The notes below the pieces were generated by a model, which did not search any database, was not told the DNA's origin, and saw only the letters and a list, made by a program, of their open reading frames with translations. The translations under genes were made by a program, and so were the position numbers. From positions 372,001-436,000 of the forward strand of contig JAWKMZ010000001.1 of assembly GCA_041391965.1 (NCBI GenBank): a stretch of DNA of 64,000 nucleotides, written 5' to 3'. How positions within the stretch are numbered: the stretch's first letter is position 1; the number at the start of each line of letters is the position of its first letter. Positions 52,643 to 61,035 of this stretch are shown one piece after another. Source of the DNA: JAWKMZ01 sp041391965 (GTDB lineage Bacteria > Bacteroidota > Bacteroidia > Flavobacteriales > Flavobacteriaceae).

Positions 52643-52751
52643 TTTTTATTTTTTCTTTAAAAGTAATTAATTTTCTTTTTAAAACGGTTTACTTTGTAAA
52701 TTCAAAATCAAAGATTTTATCCTTTAAAGGATGCCTTAAATATCATTTTCA

Positions 52752-53108
52752 ATGAAAAAAATATACTTCCTAAAAACCTGTAGCACTTGTGTTAGAATTA
52801 TTAAACATCTGAATTTGCCTTCAGATTTTGGATTTCAGGATATTAAAGAAGAAGAAATTACAGTGAAACAGTTAGAAGCTATGCGAGAATTATCAGGAAG
52901 TTATGAAGCCTTGTTTAGCAAACGTGCTAAACTTTACAAAGAAATGGGGTTAAAAACCCAAAACCTTACCGAAAACGATTACAAACATTATATTTTAGAG
53001 CATTATACCTTTTTGAGCAGACCTGTCGTTGTGTTTAACAATCAGATTTTTATTGGCAACAGTGCCAAAACGGTCGAAGCTGCAAAACAAGCCATCCATG
53101 AAAAATAG
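52752..53108 (+). CDS. ArsC/Spx-family thioredoxin-fold protein
   Basis: A 118-residue protein of the ArsC/Spx/YffB group. The N-terminal active-site-type motif is KTCSTCVRIIK, a CxxC at residues 10-13, then the helical insert (KQLEAMRELSGSYEALFSKRAKLYKEMGL) and the C-terminal FLSRPVVVFNNQIFIGNSAKTVEAA. An arsenate-reducing enzyme, an Spx-like regulator or a general thiol reductase are all possible. No ars genes are nearby, so arsenate reduction is not supported by context. Its last 11 bases overlap the start of the EamA transporter gene. Confidence 0.85.
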   Translation: MKKIYFLKTCSTCVRIIKHLNLPSDFGFQDIKEEEITVKQLEAMRELSGSYEALFSKRAKLYKEMGLKTQNLTENDYKHYILEHYTFLSRPVVVFNNQIFIGNSAKTVEAAKQAIHEK

Positions 53109-53991
53109 AACCCTTGCGCTTCTTGCCATTTTTGTAGTGCAAATTCTTTATGGCTTAAATTATACGTTTGCCAAAGATGTCATGATAGGTGGCTATGTAA
53201 AACCTTTTGGATTTATTGTATTGCGTGTTGCAGGAGCCACTTTGCTATTTTGGCTTTTTAGTTTTTGGGGACCAAAGGAAAAAATTGATAAAAGAGATTT
53301 TATTACTTTTTTTATTGCCGCATTTTTTGGTGTAGCTACTAATATGCTCCTGTTTTTTAAAGGATTGGAATTTACCTCTCCTATACACGCCTCTGTTATT
53401 GTAACGATTACACCAATTTTGGTCTTAATTTTATCAGCCATTTTTTTGAAAGAAAAAATAACAGTACTCAAAGTTTTTGGTGTTATTTTAGGATTTATAG
53501 GTGCTATTGTGTTAACAGTTTATGGCAAATCGGCAAGGGAAGCCGATAATATTCCATTAGGAAATATTTTGGTGTTGATGAACTCTATATCTTATGGTAT
53601 TTATATTATCATCATCAAAAAATTGACTGACAAATACCATCCGTTTACCTTTATTAAATGGTTATTTTTATTTGGTTTAATTTTAGTCGTTCCGTTTGGA
53701 TACCACGATTTAACCGTTATGGATGTTGGTTCGTTTACACCTTATATCACGTTTTCCATCTTTTATGTTGTTGTTGGTGCTACTTTTGGAACCTACCTTT
53801 TAAATCCGTTAGGATTACGTTATTTAAAAGCCTCAACGGTTACCATTTTTATTTATATGCAGCCTGTTATTGCTGGCATTTTTGCTATTATTATGGGAAG
53901 TGATGCCATAAGCAGTGTCAAAGTAATTGCGTCTGCCTTAATATTTTTGGGTGTGTATTTAGTTACCAAAAAACCAAAAACCTTAGCTTAA
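53098..53991 (+). CDS. EamA/DMT-superfamily transporter
   Basis: A 297-residue inner-membrane protein with ten hydrophobic helices arranged as two EamA repeats. Recognised segments are LYGLNYTFAKDVMIGGYVKPFGF, SPIHASVIVTITPILVLILSAIFLKEKI, GFIGAIVLTVYG, and in the second half LRYLKASTVTIFIYMQPVIAGIFAII. Such proteins export or import small metabolites; the substrate is unknown. I start it at ATG 53098, which overlaps the ArsC-like stop; longer in-frame starts would lie deep inside that gene. The 3' end overlaps the convergent thioesterase gene by nine bases. Confidence 0.9.
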   Translation: MKNRTLALLAIFVVQILYGLNYTFAKDVMIGGYVKPFGFIVLRVAGATLLFWLFSFWGPKEKIDKRDFITFFIAAFFGVATNMLLFFKGLEFTSPIHASVIVTITPILVLILSAIFLKEKITVLKVFGVILGFIGAIVLTVYGKSAREADNIPLGNILVLMNSISYGIYIIIIKKLTDKYHPFTFIKWLFLFGLILVVPFGYHDLTVMDVGSFTPYITFSIFYVVVGATFGTYLLNPLGLRYLKASTVTIFIYMQPVIAGIFAIIMGSDAISSVKVIASALIFLGVYLVTKKPKTLA

Positions 53992-54459
53992 ATTGACAGG
54001 CTTTTTGCCATATTTACGTGTATCGTCTTTGGTTAATATTTTAAAATCTGACGTTTTAGGAAAGTTGGTTGTTTGCTTTAAAAAATGCTCCGGTAATGCT
54101 GTCAATGCTCTTGTTTTTAGGTTAATCCAAGCACCAAACATTTCACAATGTGCTAAATGTTCGCCTTTTGGATTGTAAAAATTATGAATTATTTTAAAAA
54201 ACATACCATCATCACTAAGTCCAGAAACCTCAAGGCTTACCATAATTGGAGTGCCTAAAAAAGCTTCTTTAAAATAGTAGATATGCTCATAAAAAACAAC
54301 TGGACTTATATCAGCCATAGCCAACTTAGATAATGAAAATCCGTAAGCTTCAAAAAAAGCCACACGTGTATGACTCATAAAATTTATATAGGCTGAATTT
54401 GCCAAATGCCTATTAGCATCTACATCACTCCATCGTATTTCAAATTCTTTTTTATACAT
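53983..54459 (-). CDS. Hotdog-fold acyl-CoA thioesterase (YbgC/4HBT type)
   Basis: A 158-residue single-hotdog enzyme. The family opening EFEIRWSDVDANRHLANSAYINFM carries the catalytic-type Asp, as in 4-hydroxybenzoyl-CoA thioesterase and YbgC; FYEHIYYFKEAFLGTPIMVSLEV and HCEMFGAWINLKTR follow. It hydrolyses acyl-CoA; chain preference is unknown. The start is the ATG at 54457-54459, because a TACTTTTG promoter box at 54481-54488 rules out the longer frame starting at 54492. Confidence 0.88.
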   Translation of the reverse strand: MYKKEFEIRWSDVDANRHLANSAYINFMSHTRVAFFEAYGFSLSKLAMADISPVVFYEHIYYFKEAFLGTPIMVSLEVSGLSDDGMFFKIIHNFYNPKGEHLAHCEMFGAWINLKTRALTALPEHFLKQTTNFPKTSDFKILTKDDTRKYGKKPVNLS

Positions 54460-54480
54460 TATTATAAATTTTTGGAAAAA

Positions 54481-54488
54481 CAAAAGTA
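54481..54488 (-). promoter_or_regulatory. Predicted thioesterase -7 box
   Basis: TACTTTTG on the minus strand, 21 bases from the chosen ATG; no TTG at -33. Confidence 0.5.
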
Positions 54489-54552
54489 TCATTTTTATTG
54501 TTTATACATTGTAGCTGTTAAAGTTTATACTATTAAAAACATTAGGTTTTAG

Positions 54553-54560
54553 TACCTTTG
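54553..54560 (+). promoter_or_regulatory. Predicted yicC-gmk-nadD -7 box
   Basis: TACCTTTG, 21 bases before the yicC ATG. Confidence 0.55.
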
Positions 54561-54581
54561 TTCAACTTTTAAAATACGTCC

Positions 54582-55439
54582 ATGATACAATCCATGACAG
54601 GTTACGGAAAATCTGTATTACAGCTTCCTACCAAAAAAATATCCATCGAAATAAAATCGCTGAATAGCAAAAGTCTCGATTTGAATGCAAGAATGCCATC
54701 ACTTTACAGAGCAAAAGAGCTGGAAGTCAGAAAATTAATCGCTACAAAATTAGAACGAGGTAAAGTAGATTTTTCATTATACTTGGAAATAACTGGTGAA
54801 GAAACATCCACCCAAATTAACAAAACAGTTGTCAAACAATACATTAAACAATTGAAAGAAGTGGTTGATGGCGATGAAACCGAACTGCTAAAAATGGCGA
54901 TTCGCTTACCAGACGCTGTAACTACTGAGCGTGATGAGATTGATGAAGACGAATGGCAACAAATTGCACTTGAAGTAGATCATACCTTAGAAAAAATACA
55001 TCAATACCGTTTGGATGAAGGCAAAAGTTTAGAGTCTGAATTTTTTGATAGGGTTGAAAATATTTCAAATTTATTAGAAAAAGTCATCGCTATGGATCCT
55101 GAACGTATTGAAGGTGTTAGAGAGCGATTACTTAAAGGAGTTGCCGATTTAAAAGAAAAAGTTGACGAAAACCGTTTTGAACAAGAATTGGTGTTTTACA
55201 TTGAAAAATTTGATATTACTGAAGAAAAAGTGCGTTTAAAAAATCATTTGGACTACTTTTTAAAAGCTTTAAAATCTGACGATTCTAACGGAAAAAAATT
55301 AGGATTTATCAGTCAAGAAATGGGTCGAGAGATTAATACCATCGGTTCCAAATCTAATTATGCACCAATGCAAAAATTAGTTGTTCAAATGAAAGATGAG
55401 TTAGAAAAAATTAAGGAACAATTGTTGAATGTGCTTTAA
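54582..55439 (+). CDS. yicC: YicC-family endoribonuclease
   Basis: A 285-residue protein of the YicC family, shown in E. coli to be an endoribonuclease that degrades small RNA RyhB. The N-terminal signature is IQSMTGYGKS, followed by EIKSLNSKSLDLNARMP. The C-terminal DUF1732 part reads KLGFISQEMGREINTIGSKSNYAPMQKLVVQMKDELEKIKEQ, the most conserved region of the family. In many bacteria it lies beside gmk, as here. It heads the yicC-gmk-nadD run with a good -7 box. Confidence 0.93.
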   Translation: MIQSMTGYGKSVLQLPTKKISIEIKSLNSKSLDLNARMPSLYRAKELEVRKLIATKLERGKVDFSLYLEITGEETSTQINKTVVKQYIKQLKEVVDGDETELLKMAIRLPDAVTTERDEIDEDEWQQIALEVDHTLEKIHQYRLDEGKSLESEFFDRVENISNLLEKVIAMDPERIEGVRERLLKGVADLKEKVDENRFEQELVFYIEKFDITEEKVRLKNHLDYFLKALKSDDSNGKKLGFISQEMGREINTIGSKSNYAPMQKLVVQMKDELEKIKEQLLNVL

Positions 55440-55501
55440 AAGAAAAGAGAACATAGACATAAGATAAGAGCCCTTCAGAAATAAAAAAAAATCGTGTATT
55501 T

Positions 55502-56098
55502 GTGGCAAAAGAAACAATAAAACAAACAGGCAAACTCATTGTGTTTTCTGCACCTTCAGGCTCAGGAAAAACAACCTTAGTAAGACATTTGCTCAAACAA
55601 AAAGAATTGAATTTAGAATTTTCAATTTCGGCAACGTCTCGTGAAGTTCGTGGAGAAGAAATTGATGGAAAAGATTACTACTTTTTATCATTTGAAGATT
55701 TTAAGAAAAAAATTAAAAATGATGAATTTCTTGAGTGGGAAGAAGTTTATCGAGACAACTTTTATGGCACTTTAAAGAGTGAAATTGAACGCATTTGGTC
55801 GCATGGCAAACATGTTATTTTTGATATTGACGTGTCTGGAGGTTTGCGTATTAAACGCAAATTTCCTGAAGAAACCTTAGCTATTTTTGTAAAACCACCA
55901 AGTATTGATGAGCTAAAAATCAGATTAAAAAACCGAAAAACCGAAAGCAACGACAAAATAAATATGCGCATAGCAAAAGCCTCAGCCGAATTGGCAACTG
56001 CACCATTATTTGACAAGATTGTAGTTAATGACAATTTGGAGCATGCCCTTGAAGAAGCCTACAAATTGGTTGCTGATTTTTTAGACCCTAAAAAGTAA
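55502..56098 (+). CDS. gmk: Guanylate kinase
   Basis: A 198-residue P-loop kinase that phosphorylates GMP to GDP. It has Walker A FSAPSGSGKTTLVRHLL, the GMP-binding block SATSREVRGEEIDGKDYYFLS, EWEEVYRDNFYGTLKSEIE, and VIFDIDVSGGLRIKRKFP. No ATG is available at the 5' end; the start is a GTG at 55502 (MAKETIKQTG). It is 62 bases after yicC and three bases before nadD, forming one operon. The length matches other Gmk proteins. Confidence 0.96.
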   Translation: MAKETIKQTGKLIVFSAPSGSGKTTLVRHLLKQKELNLEFSISATSREVRGEEIDGKDYYFLSFEDFKKKIKNDEFLEWEEVYRDNFYGTLKSEIERIWSHGKHVIFDIDVSGGLRIKRKFPEETLAIFVKPPSIDELKIRLKNRKTESNDKINMRIAKASAELATAPLFDKIVVNDNLEHALEEAYKLVADFLDPKK

Positions 56099-56101
56099 AC
56101 G

Positions 56102-56680
56102 ATGACTGTTGGATTGTATTTTGGCACCTTTAACCCAATACACGTTGGTCATTTAACCATTGCCAATCATATGGCAGAATACAGTGATTTGGACCAGGTT
56201 TGGTTTGTGGTTACACCTCAAAGTCCGTTTAAGGTAAAAACCTCTATGCTTGACAATTACCAACGCTTAGAAATGGTTTATCTTGCAACCAAAGAGTACA
56301 CAAAATTAAAACCAAGTGACATTGAATTTGGAATGTCGCAACCCAACTATACCATCAACACACTGACCTATTTACAAGAAAAATATCCAAATTATACCTT
56401 TTCGCTTATTATGGGCGAAGACAATTTGAAAAGTTTTCATAAGTGGAAAAATTATGAATTGATTTTAGAAGGCCATGCTATATATGTGTATCCACGCTTA
56501 TCAGAAGGAAAAATTGAAACTCAGTTTGACAAGCATCCAAAAATTCATCATGTAAAAGCACCAATTATGGAATTGTCTTCAACTTTTATTAGAAACTCTA
56601 TTAAAGACGGCAAAAATGTCAGACCTATGTTACCAGAACATGTTTGGGAGTATTTGGATGAGATGAATTTTTATAAATAA
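56102..56680 (+). CDS. nadD: Nicotinate-nucleotide adenylyltransferase
   Basis: A 192-residue nucleotidyltransferase that forms NaAD from NaMN and ATP in NAD synthesis. The N-terminal site is GLYFGTFNPIHVGHLTIAN with the HxGH pair; VVTPQSPFK, LIMGEDNLKSFHKWKNYE and the C-terminal ELSSTFIRNSI complete the family set. It starts three bases after gmk and is the last gene of yicC-gmk-nadD. Only a weak hairpin follows before the convergent yraN. Confidence 0.95.
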   Translation: MTVGLYFGTFNPIHVGHLTIANHMAEYSDLDQVWFVVTPQSPFKVKTSMLDNYQRLEMVYLATKEYTKLKPSDIEFGMSQPNYTINTLTYLQEKYPNYTFSLIMGEDNLKSFHKWKNYELILEGHAIYVYPRLSEGKIETQFDKHPKIHHVKAPIMELSSTFIRNSIKDGKNVRPMLPEHVWEYLDEMNFYK

Positions 56681-56714
56681 ATTTCCGTGAAAACAGGATT
56701 CTCTTAAGTTTCAG

Positions 56715-56733
56715 TTTAAGTCATCAACTTAAA
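56715..56733. terminator. Weak hairpin between nadD and yraN
   Basis: TTTAAGT / ACTTAAA, 7 bp and five-base loop, in the gap between convergent genes. AT-rich and short, so doubtful. Confidence 0.3.
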
Positions 56734-56763
56734 GTTACCTTTCTTAAAAAAAAGTAATTTTTA

Positions 56764-57123
56764 CTAAAAATGATAAAACGCATTTTCATAGTGTGTTAAT
56801 ACCTCTGTCGTTTTATTTTTCAAAATAGCAATGATATCAAATCGTGTGTCGAGTGAAATGTCATTTTCTATCAAAAAAGCATCCATCGCTTTTACCAAAA
56901 GCTTTATTTTATTTTTAGAGATGAAATCTTGAGGATCACCAAAAAAATCAGAATTGCGTGTTTTTACTTCAACACAAATCATCATATTATCTTTTTTAGC
57001 AATAATGTCAATTTCTGCTTTTTGATAAAAGTAATTGCGAGTCTTTATTTCATACCCATTTTTTATCAAAAATTTGACTGCTAATTCTTCGCCTATTTTG
57101 CCGAGTTCATTGTGGTATGCCAT
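56764..57123 (-). CDS. yraN: YraN/UPF0102 endonuclease-like protein
   Basis: A 119-residue protein of the UPF0102 family with a restriction-endonuclease-like core: GEELAVKFLIKNGYEIKTRNY, then AEIDIIAKKDNMMICVEVKTRN, which holds the D...ExK metal site. Its cellular role is not settled; a Holliday-junction or replication-linked nuclease has been suggested for the family. I place the start at ATG 57121-57123 (MAYHNELGKIGEE), which matches other members; an upstream ATG would add seven residues. It is divergent from the ClC gene. Confidence 0.9.
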   Translation of the reverse strand: MAYHNELGKIGEELAVKFLIKNGYEIKTRNYFYQKAEIDIIAKKDNMMICVEVKTRNSDFFGDPQDFISKNKIKLLVKAMDAFLIENDISLDTRFDIIAILKNKTTEVLTHYENAFYHF

Positions 57124-57180
57124 AATCAATCCAAAGCAAGACAATTCTACATTTTTATTTAAAATAACACATTACGAATG

Positions 57181-57237
57181 TAATAAAAGAAAGGACACTA
57201 AATTAATTTCTGACTATTTGGTGTCTTCCTTTTATTA
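57181..57237. repeat. 57-base imperfect palindrome between yraN and the ClC gene
   Basis: TAATAAAAG (57181-57189) pairs exactly with CTTTTATTA (57229-57237). The inner segment GACACTAAAT pairs with ATTTGGTGTC apart from one G-U position. It lies between divergent genes, so it is not a terminator for either. Confidence 0.65.
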
Positions 57238-57338
57238 TTTTATCGAAATTTGCACGATAATTTAACGTTGAAAGTTGTTTGAGTTTATCTGTTTATTGCT
57301 TACAACTTCCAAACCCTTAAATAGATTTAATAGTCATA

Positions 57339-59183
57339 ATGTATAAGATAAAGAAACTGTATGTCAGCTTTTTGCAATTCAAAAGAGCGTTTATCAATTA
57401 TCCTTACAGAAAATTTAATTTTGCCGAAATATTTTTATTTTGGGTGAATGAGCGTATTTCGCGCTCACAATTTCTTATTTTATCAGGTGTTTTAGTAGGC
57501 TTAACTGCAGGTTTGGCTGGTGTACTTCTTAAAGTTATTGTGCATCATATTCAACTTTTTATCAGCACTGAGGTGCCTTTTAAAGAACGGCTTTTTGTGT
57601 ATGCTATTTTTCCATTAGTTGGTATTACTTTAACCGCTTTGGTGGTTAAATATTTTTTTAAAGGTGATGAAGACAAAGAACTTTCATTTGTTTTAAAAAA
57701 TATCTCGCAAAACCAAAGTAAACTCAAATCAAGCAAAATGTATTCTCAAATTATACAAAGTGGAATTACTGTTGGTTTTGGTGGTTCTGTAGGTTTAGAA
57801 ACACCTATTGCTGTAACAGGGTCAGCCATTGGTTCTAACTATGCGCAACGCTATCGACTCGATTTTAAAGAGCGTACTTTGTTGCTTGCGTCTGGTGCTG
57901 CTGCTGGTATTGCGGCCGCGTTTAATGCGCCTATTGCTGGTATTATGTTTGCGTTTGAAATATTGTTGACAGGCTTGGTGTTTACAGATTTTATTCCTTT
58001 AGTTATTGCTGCTATTTGTGGGAGTTTGCTTTCTACAATTATCTTAAATGAAGATATTCTTTTCAATTTACATACACGCGACCCTTTTAATTATGTCAAT
58101 ATTTTTTATTACATCGTTTTAGGTGTTTTAACAGGGCTTTATGCACGTTATTTTTTAATTGTTGGACAAAAAGTGCATCATTTTTTTGAACGATTTAAAA
58201 AACGTATCTTGTTAAGAGCGCTCATTGGTGGTTTGTTATTATCCTTGTTGTGTGTTGCATTTCCGCCACTTTTTGGAGAAGGTTACCTCAATATTAAAAT
58301 TTTGCACCAAGGTAATGTTGCTCATTTAATTCATGAAAGTCTTTTTAGATATTTAGGCAGTTCACAACTCATTATTCTTATATTTTTAGCTCTGGCAACA
58401 CTCTTAAAAGCCTTTGCAACAAGTATTACACTTGGTTCTGGTGGTAATGGTGGTAATTTTGCACCTTCATTAGTAGCTGGTGGTTTATTAGGATATGCTT
58501 TTGGGTTTGCTTTAGAAATGATAGGCATTCAAAATGTACCAATAACAAATTTGATGCTGGTTGGGATGGCAGGTGTTATGTCTGGAGCGTTATATGCACC
58601 ATTAACTGCTATTTTTTTGATTGCAGAAACCAGTAGTGGTTATGATTTATTTATTCCATTAATGACGGTGTCTGTCATTGCGTATGTCATCAACCGGTTT
58701 TTCTCACCGATTAACCCTGTATATAGTAAGTTGGCCGAGGAAGGTAAAATTTTTACCACACGACAAGATCAAAATATTCTATCGCAAATTTCATTAACCG
58801 ATTGTATCAATCCTGCTTCTTTGGTGCTAAATACCACTGAAAGTATGGATGAGGTTATGCAAAAGTTTAGAGACAGTGACCAAAATAGTATGGCTGTTAT
58901 TGATAGCAATAATCAATTTTTAGGAATTTTAAACAGAGAGCATTTACGCCCTTATCTTTTAGGGAAAAAACCTACTGACCAAACAAGTGTTAGTAAATTA
59001 GCTATTAAACCGTCATTTATAATCCATCAATCTGATTCTGTGATGAAAGTCACTAAAATGTTTGATGAGGCTGATGTTTGGCAATTACCTTTGTTAGATG
59101 AAAATAAGGGGTTTTGTGGGTTTATAAGTCGCTCTAAAATTTTGACTAATTATCGTGCGCTATTAAAGGATTATTCGGAGTGA
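57339..59183 (+). CDS. ClC-family chloride channel/transporter with C-terminal CBS pair
   Basis: A 614-residue membrane protein. The ClC core spans about residues 40-450, and two CBS domains follow at about 485-610 (SLVLNTTESMDEVMQKFRDSDQNSMAVID, SDSVMKVTKMFDEADVWQLPLLD). The gating-glutamate motif reads GLETP, with Glu154 in place of GREGP. The GxFxP motif is intact in GSGGNGGNFAPSL, but the first GSGIP filter motif is not recognisable and the aligned stretch reads DEDKE. It may therefore differ in ion selectivity from classical Cl-/H+ exchangers. It ends six bases before the convergent plug-repeat lipoprotein. Confidence 0.9.
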   Translation: MYKIKKLYVSFLQFKRAFINYPYRKFNFAEIFLFWVNERISRSQFLILSGVLVGLTAGLAGVLLKVIVHHIQLFISTEVPFKERLFVYAIFPLVGITLTALVVKYFFKGDEDKELSFVLKNISQNQSKLKSSKMYSQIIQSGITVGFGGSVGLETPIAVTGSAIGSNYAQRYRLDFKERTLLLASGAAAGIAAAFNAPIAGIMFAFEILLTGLVFTDFIPLVIAAICGSLLSTIILNEDILFNLHTRDPFNYVNIFYYIVLGVLTGLYARYFLIVGQKVHHFFERFKKRILLRALIGGLLLSLLCVAFPPLFGEGYLNIKILHQGNVAHLIHESLFRYLGSSQLIILIFLALATLLKAFATSITLGSGGNGGNFAPSLVAGGLLGYAFGFALEMIGIQNVPITNLMLVGMAGVMSGALYAPLTAIFLIAETSSGYDLFIPLMTVSVIAYVINRFFSPINPVYSKLAEEGKIFTTRQDQNILSQISLTDCINPASLVLNTTESMDEVMQKFRDSDQNSMAVIDSNNQFLGILNREHLRPYLLGKKPTDQTSVSKLAIKPSFIIHQSDSVMKVTKMFDEADVWQLPLLDENKGFCGFISRSKILTNYRALLKDYSE

Positions 59184-59189
59184 TTTTGG

Positions 59190-59912
59190 TTAGTTGTTCT
59201 TCATTTCAATAACCACTATCCCATCGTACTCCTTTTGAGTATATTTTTTCATAGCTTCTTTATCCTTAATAACCGTAAGTGATTGAATATCTTTTGGGTC
59301 AATTGACATTACTTGGTCTTTATCCGTTTCTTTATTATCAACTAAAAATAAAATATTAGCTTTTAAGAAAGGTTTTTTTGTTTTAATATAAATTAAGCCA
59401 TCTAAATCTTTATCTGGAAAAAGTTTTTTAGCAGCTTCTTTTTTTAACACCTCTACGGTATCTACATCATTTGGGTCAACTTTTTGTATATCATCATTAG
59501 TAGCTTCATTCCCATCAAGAAATATAAGCACATTTTTATTTTTGACTAAAGACGTTAAAGATGTTTCTGCTTCTTTATCTAAATTTTTTGTTGTAATTAC
59601 TACAACACCTTTTTTAGCAAATTCTCCATAAATTCTTATCCCAACATCATTCTTTAAAATATCTATTTTTTTAATATCCGATTTATAGAAGTCAAGCTTG
59701 TTCTCTTTAAGTTCAAAATGATATCTTTTAGGCTTGCCATCAACCACGATTATAGGTTTATTGGAGGTCAACTCACCATTGGTTTTTGCTTCATTTATTT
59801 TACGGATTAAAAATTCACTATCCTTTTTATCTTGATCTTTAAGCATATATCGATTTGTTGAACAACTCGAAAACAATACTAATAGGAATAATAATTTAAA
59901 AAAGAGTTTCAT
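59190..59912 (-). CDS. Lipoprotein composed of three TonB-plug-like repeats
   Basis: A 240-residue protein with a lipobox at Cys17 (LLVLFSSC). Three repeats follow, near residues 51-109, 125-180 and 184-238. Each starts with a strand plus D-G/N turn (PIIVVDGKPK, VLIFLDGNEA, ILFLVDNKET). Each continues with DIxxxxVLK (DIKKIDILKN, DVDTVEVLKK, DIQSLTVIKD), an (I)YG-like helix end, and a last strand GVVVITTK, GLIYIKTK, GIVVIEMK. This is the fold element of a TonB-receptor plug, but no barrel is present. It starts five bases after the LD-carboxypeptidase gene, which suggests an operon. Function unknown. Confidence 0.82.
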   Translation of the reverse strand: MKLFFKLLFLLVLFSSCSTNRYMLKDQDKKDSEFLIRKINEAKTNGELTSNKPIIVVDGKPKRYHFELKENKLDFYKSDIKKIDILKNDVGIRIYGEFAKKGVVVITTKNLDKEAETSLTSLVKNKNVLIFLDGNEATNDDIQKVDPNDVDTVEVLKKEAAKKLFPDKDLDGLIYIKTKKPFLKANILFLVDNKETDKDQVMSIDPKDIQSLTVIKDKEAMKKYTQKEYDGIVVIEMKNN

Positions 59913-59917
59913 ACTAT

Positions 59918-60934
59918 TTAGTCTTTAAAAATTAAAGTTGATTGTTCTTTTCCAACGGTCAATTCCACTGTTCTTCCTAAAATCATGGCTCTGTTGTCTT
60001 TTTCATGTCCAGCAGGCATATTAAACGCTACTGGAATTGCTTTATCAGCAACAATATCCAAAATGATTTCTTCAATGGTTCTACCAAAATCTTGGTCATT
60101 ATAACGCACACGACTAATATCGCCAACTAAAATGCCTTTACAATTTTCAAAATATCCTGCGCGTTTTAAACTTTGCAGCATTCGGTCTATATGATAGGCA
60201 TACTCACCAACTTCTTCAATAAACAAGATAGTTCCTGAAGTATCAATACTGGTTTTGGAGCCTAACATGGTGTGTAAAACCGTCAAGTTGCCACCAACCA
60301 AAGGTGCTGTTACATTTCCTATTTTATTGTATTTGGAACCTTTTAAAGTGTAGGCTAAAGGCTTTCCGAAAAGAGCTTCTTTAAAGGTGTCAATGGCGTT
60401 TTTTACATCGTTTTCATCTTTGGTCAAACTGGTACACATCAATGCGTGAATGGTTTCATAACCCAAATTATGCAATTGGTTATGAAGTGCTGTAATATCA
60501 CTATAACCAACAATCCATTTTGGATGTTGCTTAAATTTGGTATAATCTAATTTATCCAAAATACGAACCGTTCCATAACCGCCTCTTGCAGCCCAAATGG
60601 CCTTTATTTTTGGGTCGTCTAATGCTTTCTGCATATCTTCGCAACGCTCATCATCTGAACCTGCAAAATGACCATGTTGACTAAACACATGCTTTCCTAT
60701 AACGACATGAAGTCCCCAACTTTCCAACAAAGCCTTAGAACGTTGCACTTGGCTATTTTTATTTTTTAAGACGCCAGAAGGCGCCACAATGGCAACCGTG
60801 TCGCCAACTTTTAAATAGGATGGTTGTATTAATTTAACTTGCATTTTTGAGGAGGTGTTATTTTGAGCCTTTATATTAGTAATTGAACATAGTGTCACTA
60901 AAAAAAGACAAATAAAAATTCGAGGTAAAGACAT
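59918..60934 (-). CDS. LD-carboxypeptidase (S66 family)
   Basis: A 338-residue serine peptidase of the LdcA/MccF family, which trims the terminal D-Ala from murein tetrapeptides during peptidoglycan recycling. A signal peptide (IFICLFLVTLCSITNIKAQ) puts it in the periplasm, unlike cytoplasmic E. coli LdcA. The catalytic triad is readable: Ser in WIVGYSDITALH, Glu in ILFIEEVGEYAYHIDRML, and His in MPAGHEKDNRAM. GDTVAIVAPSG and RGGYGTVRILD also match. It is upstream of the plug-repeat lipoprotein. Confidence 0.92.
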   Translation of the reverse strand: MSLPRIFICLFLVTLCSITNIKAQNNTSSKMQVKLIQPSYLKVGDTVAIVAPSGVLKNKNSQVQRSKALLESWGLHVVIGKHVFSQHGHFAGSDDERCEDMQKALDDPKIKAIWAARGGYGTVRILDKLDYTKFKQHPKWIVGYSDITALHNQLHNLGYETIHALMCTSLTKDENDVKNAIDTFKEALFGKPLAYTLKGSKYNKIGNVTAPLVGGNLTVLHTMLGSKTSIDTSGTILFIEEVGEYAYHIDRMLQSLKRAGYFENCKGILVGDISRVRYNDQDFGRTIEEIILDIVADKAIPVAFNMPAGHEKDNRAMILGRTVELTVGKEQSTLIFKD

Positions 60935-60988
60935 ATTTAGCGCTTTTTGTAAATGTACATTTTTTTTCTAAATCGCAGTCAAAATGCG

Positions 60989-60996
60989 TACTTTTG
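60989..60996 (+). promoter_or_regulatory. Predicted metG -7 box
   Basis: TACTTTTG, 39 bases before the metG ATG at 61036. Confidence 0.55.
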
Positions 60997-61035
60997 TGGC
61001 TTCAAAAACGACATTACAATTTAATTTATTGATTG

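Noticed and set aside
52752..53108. Arsenate reductase gene arsC
   Set aside because: The fold and CxxC fit the wider ArsC/Spx group but no arsenic genes are nearby, so the specific name was not used.
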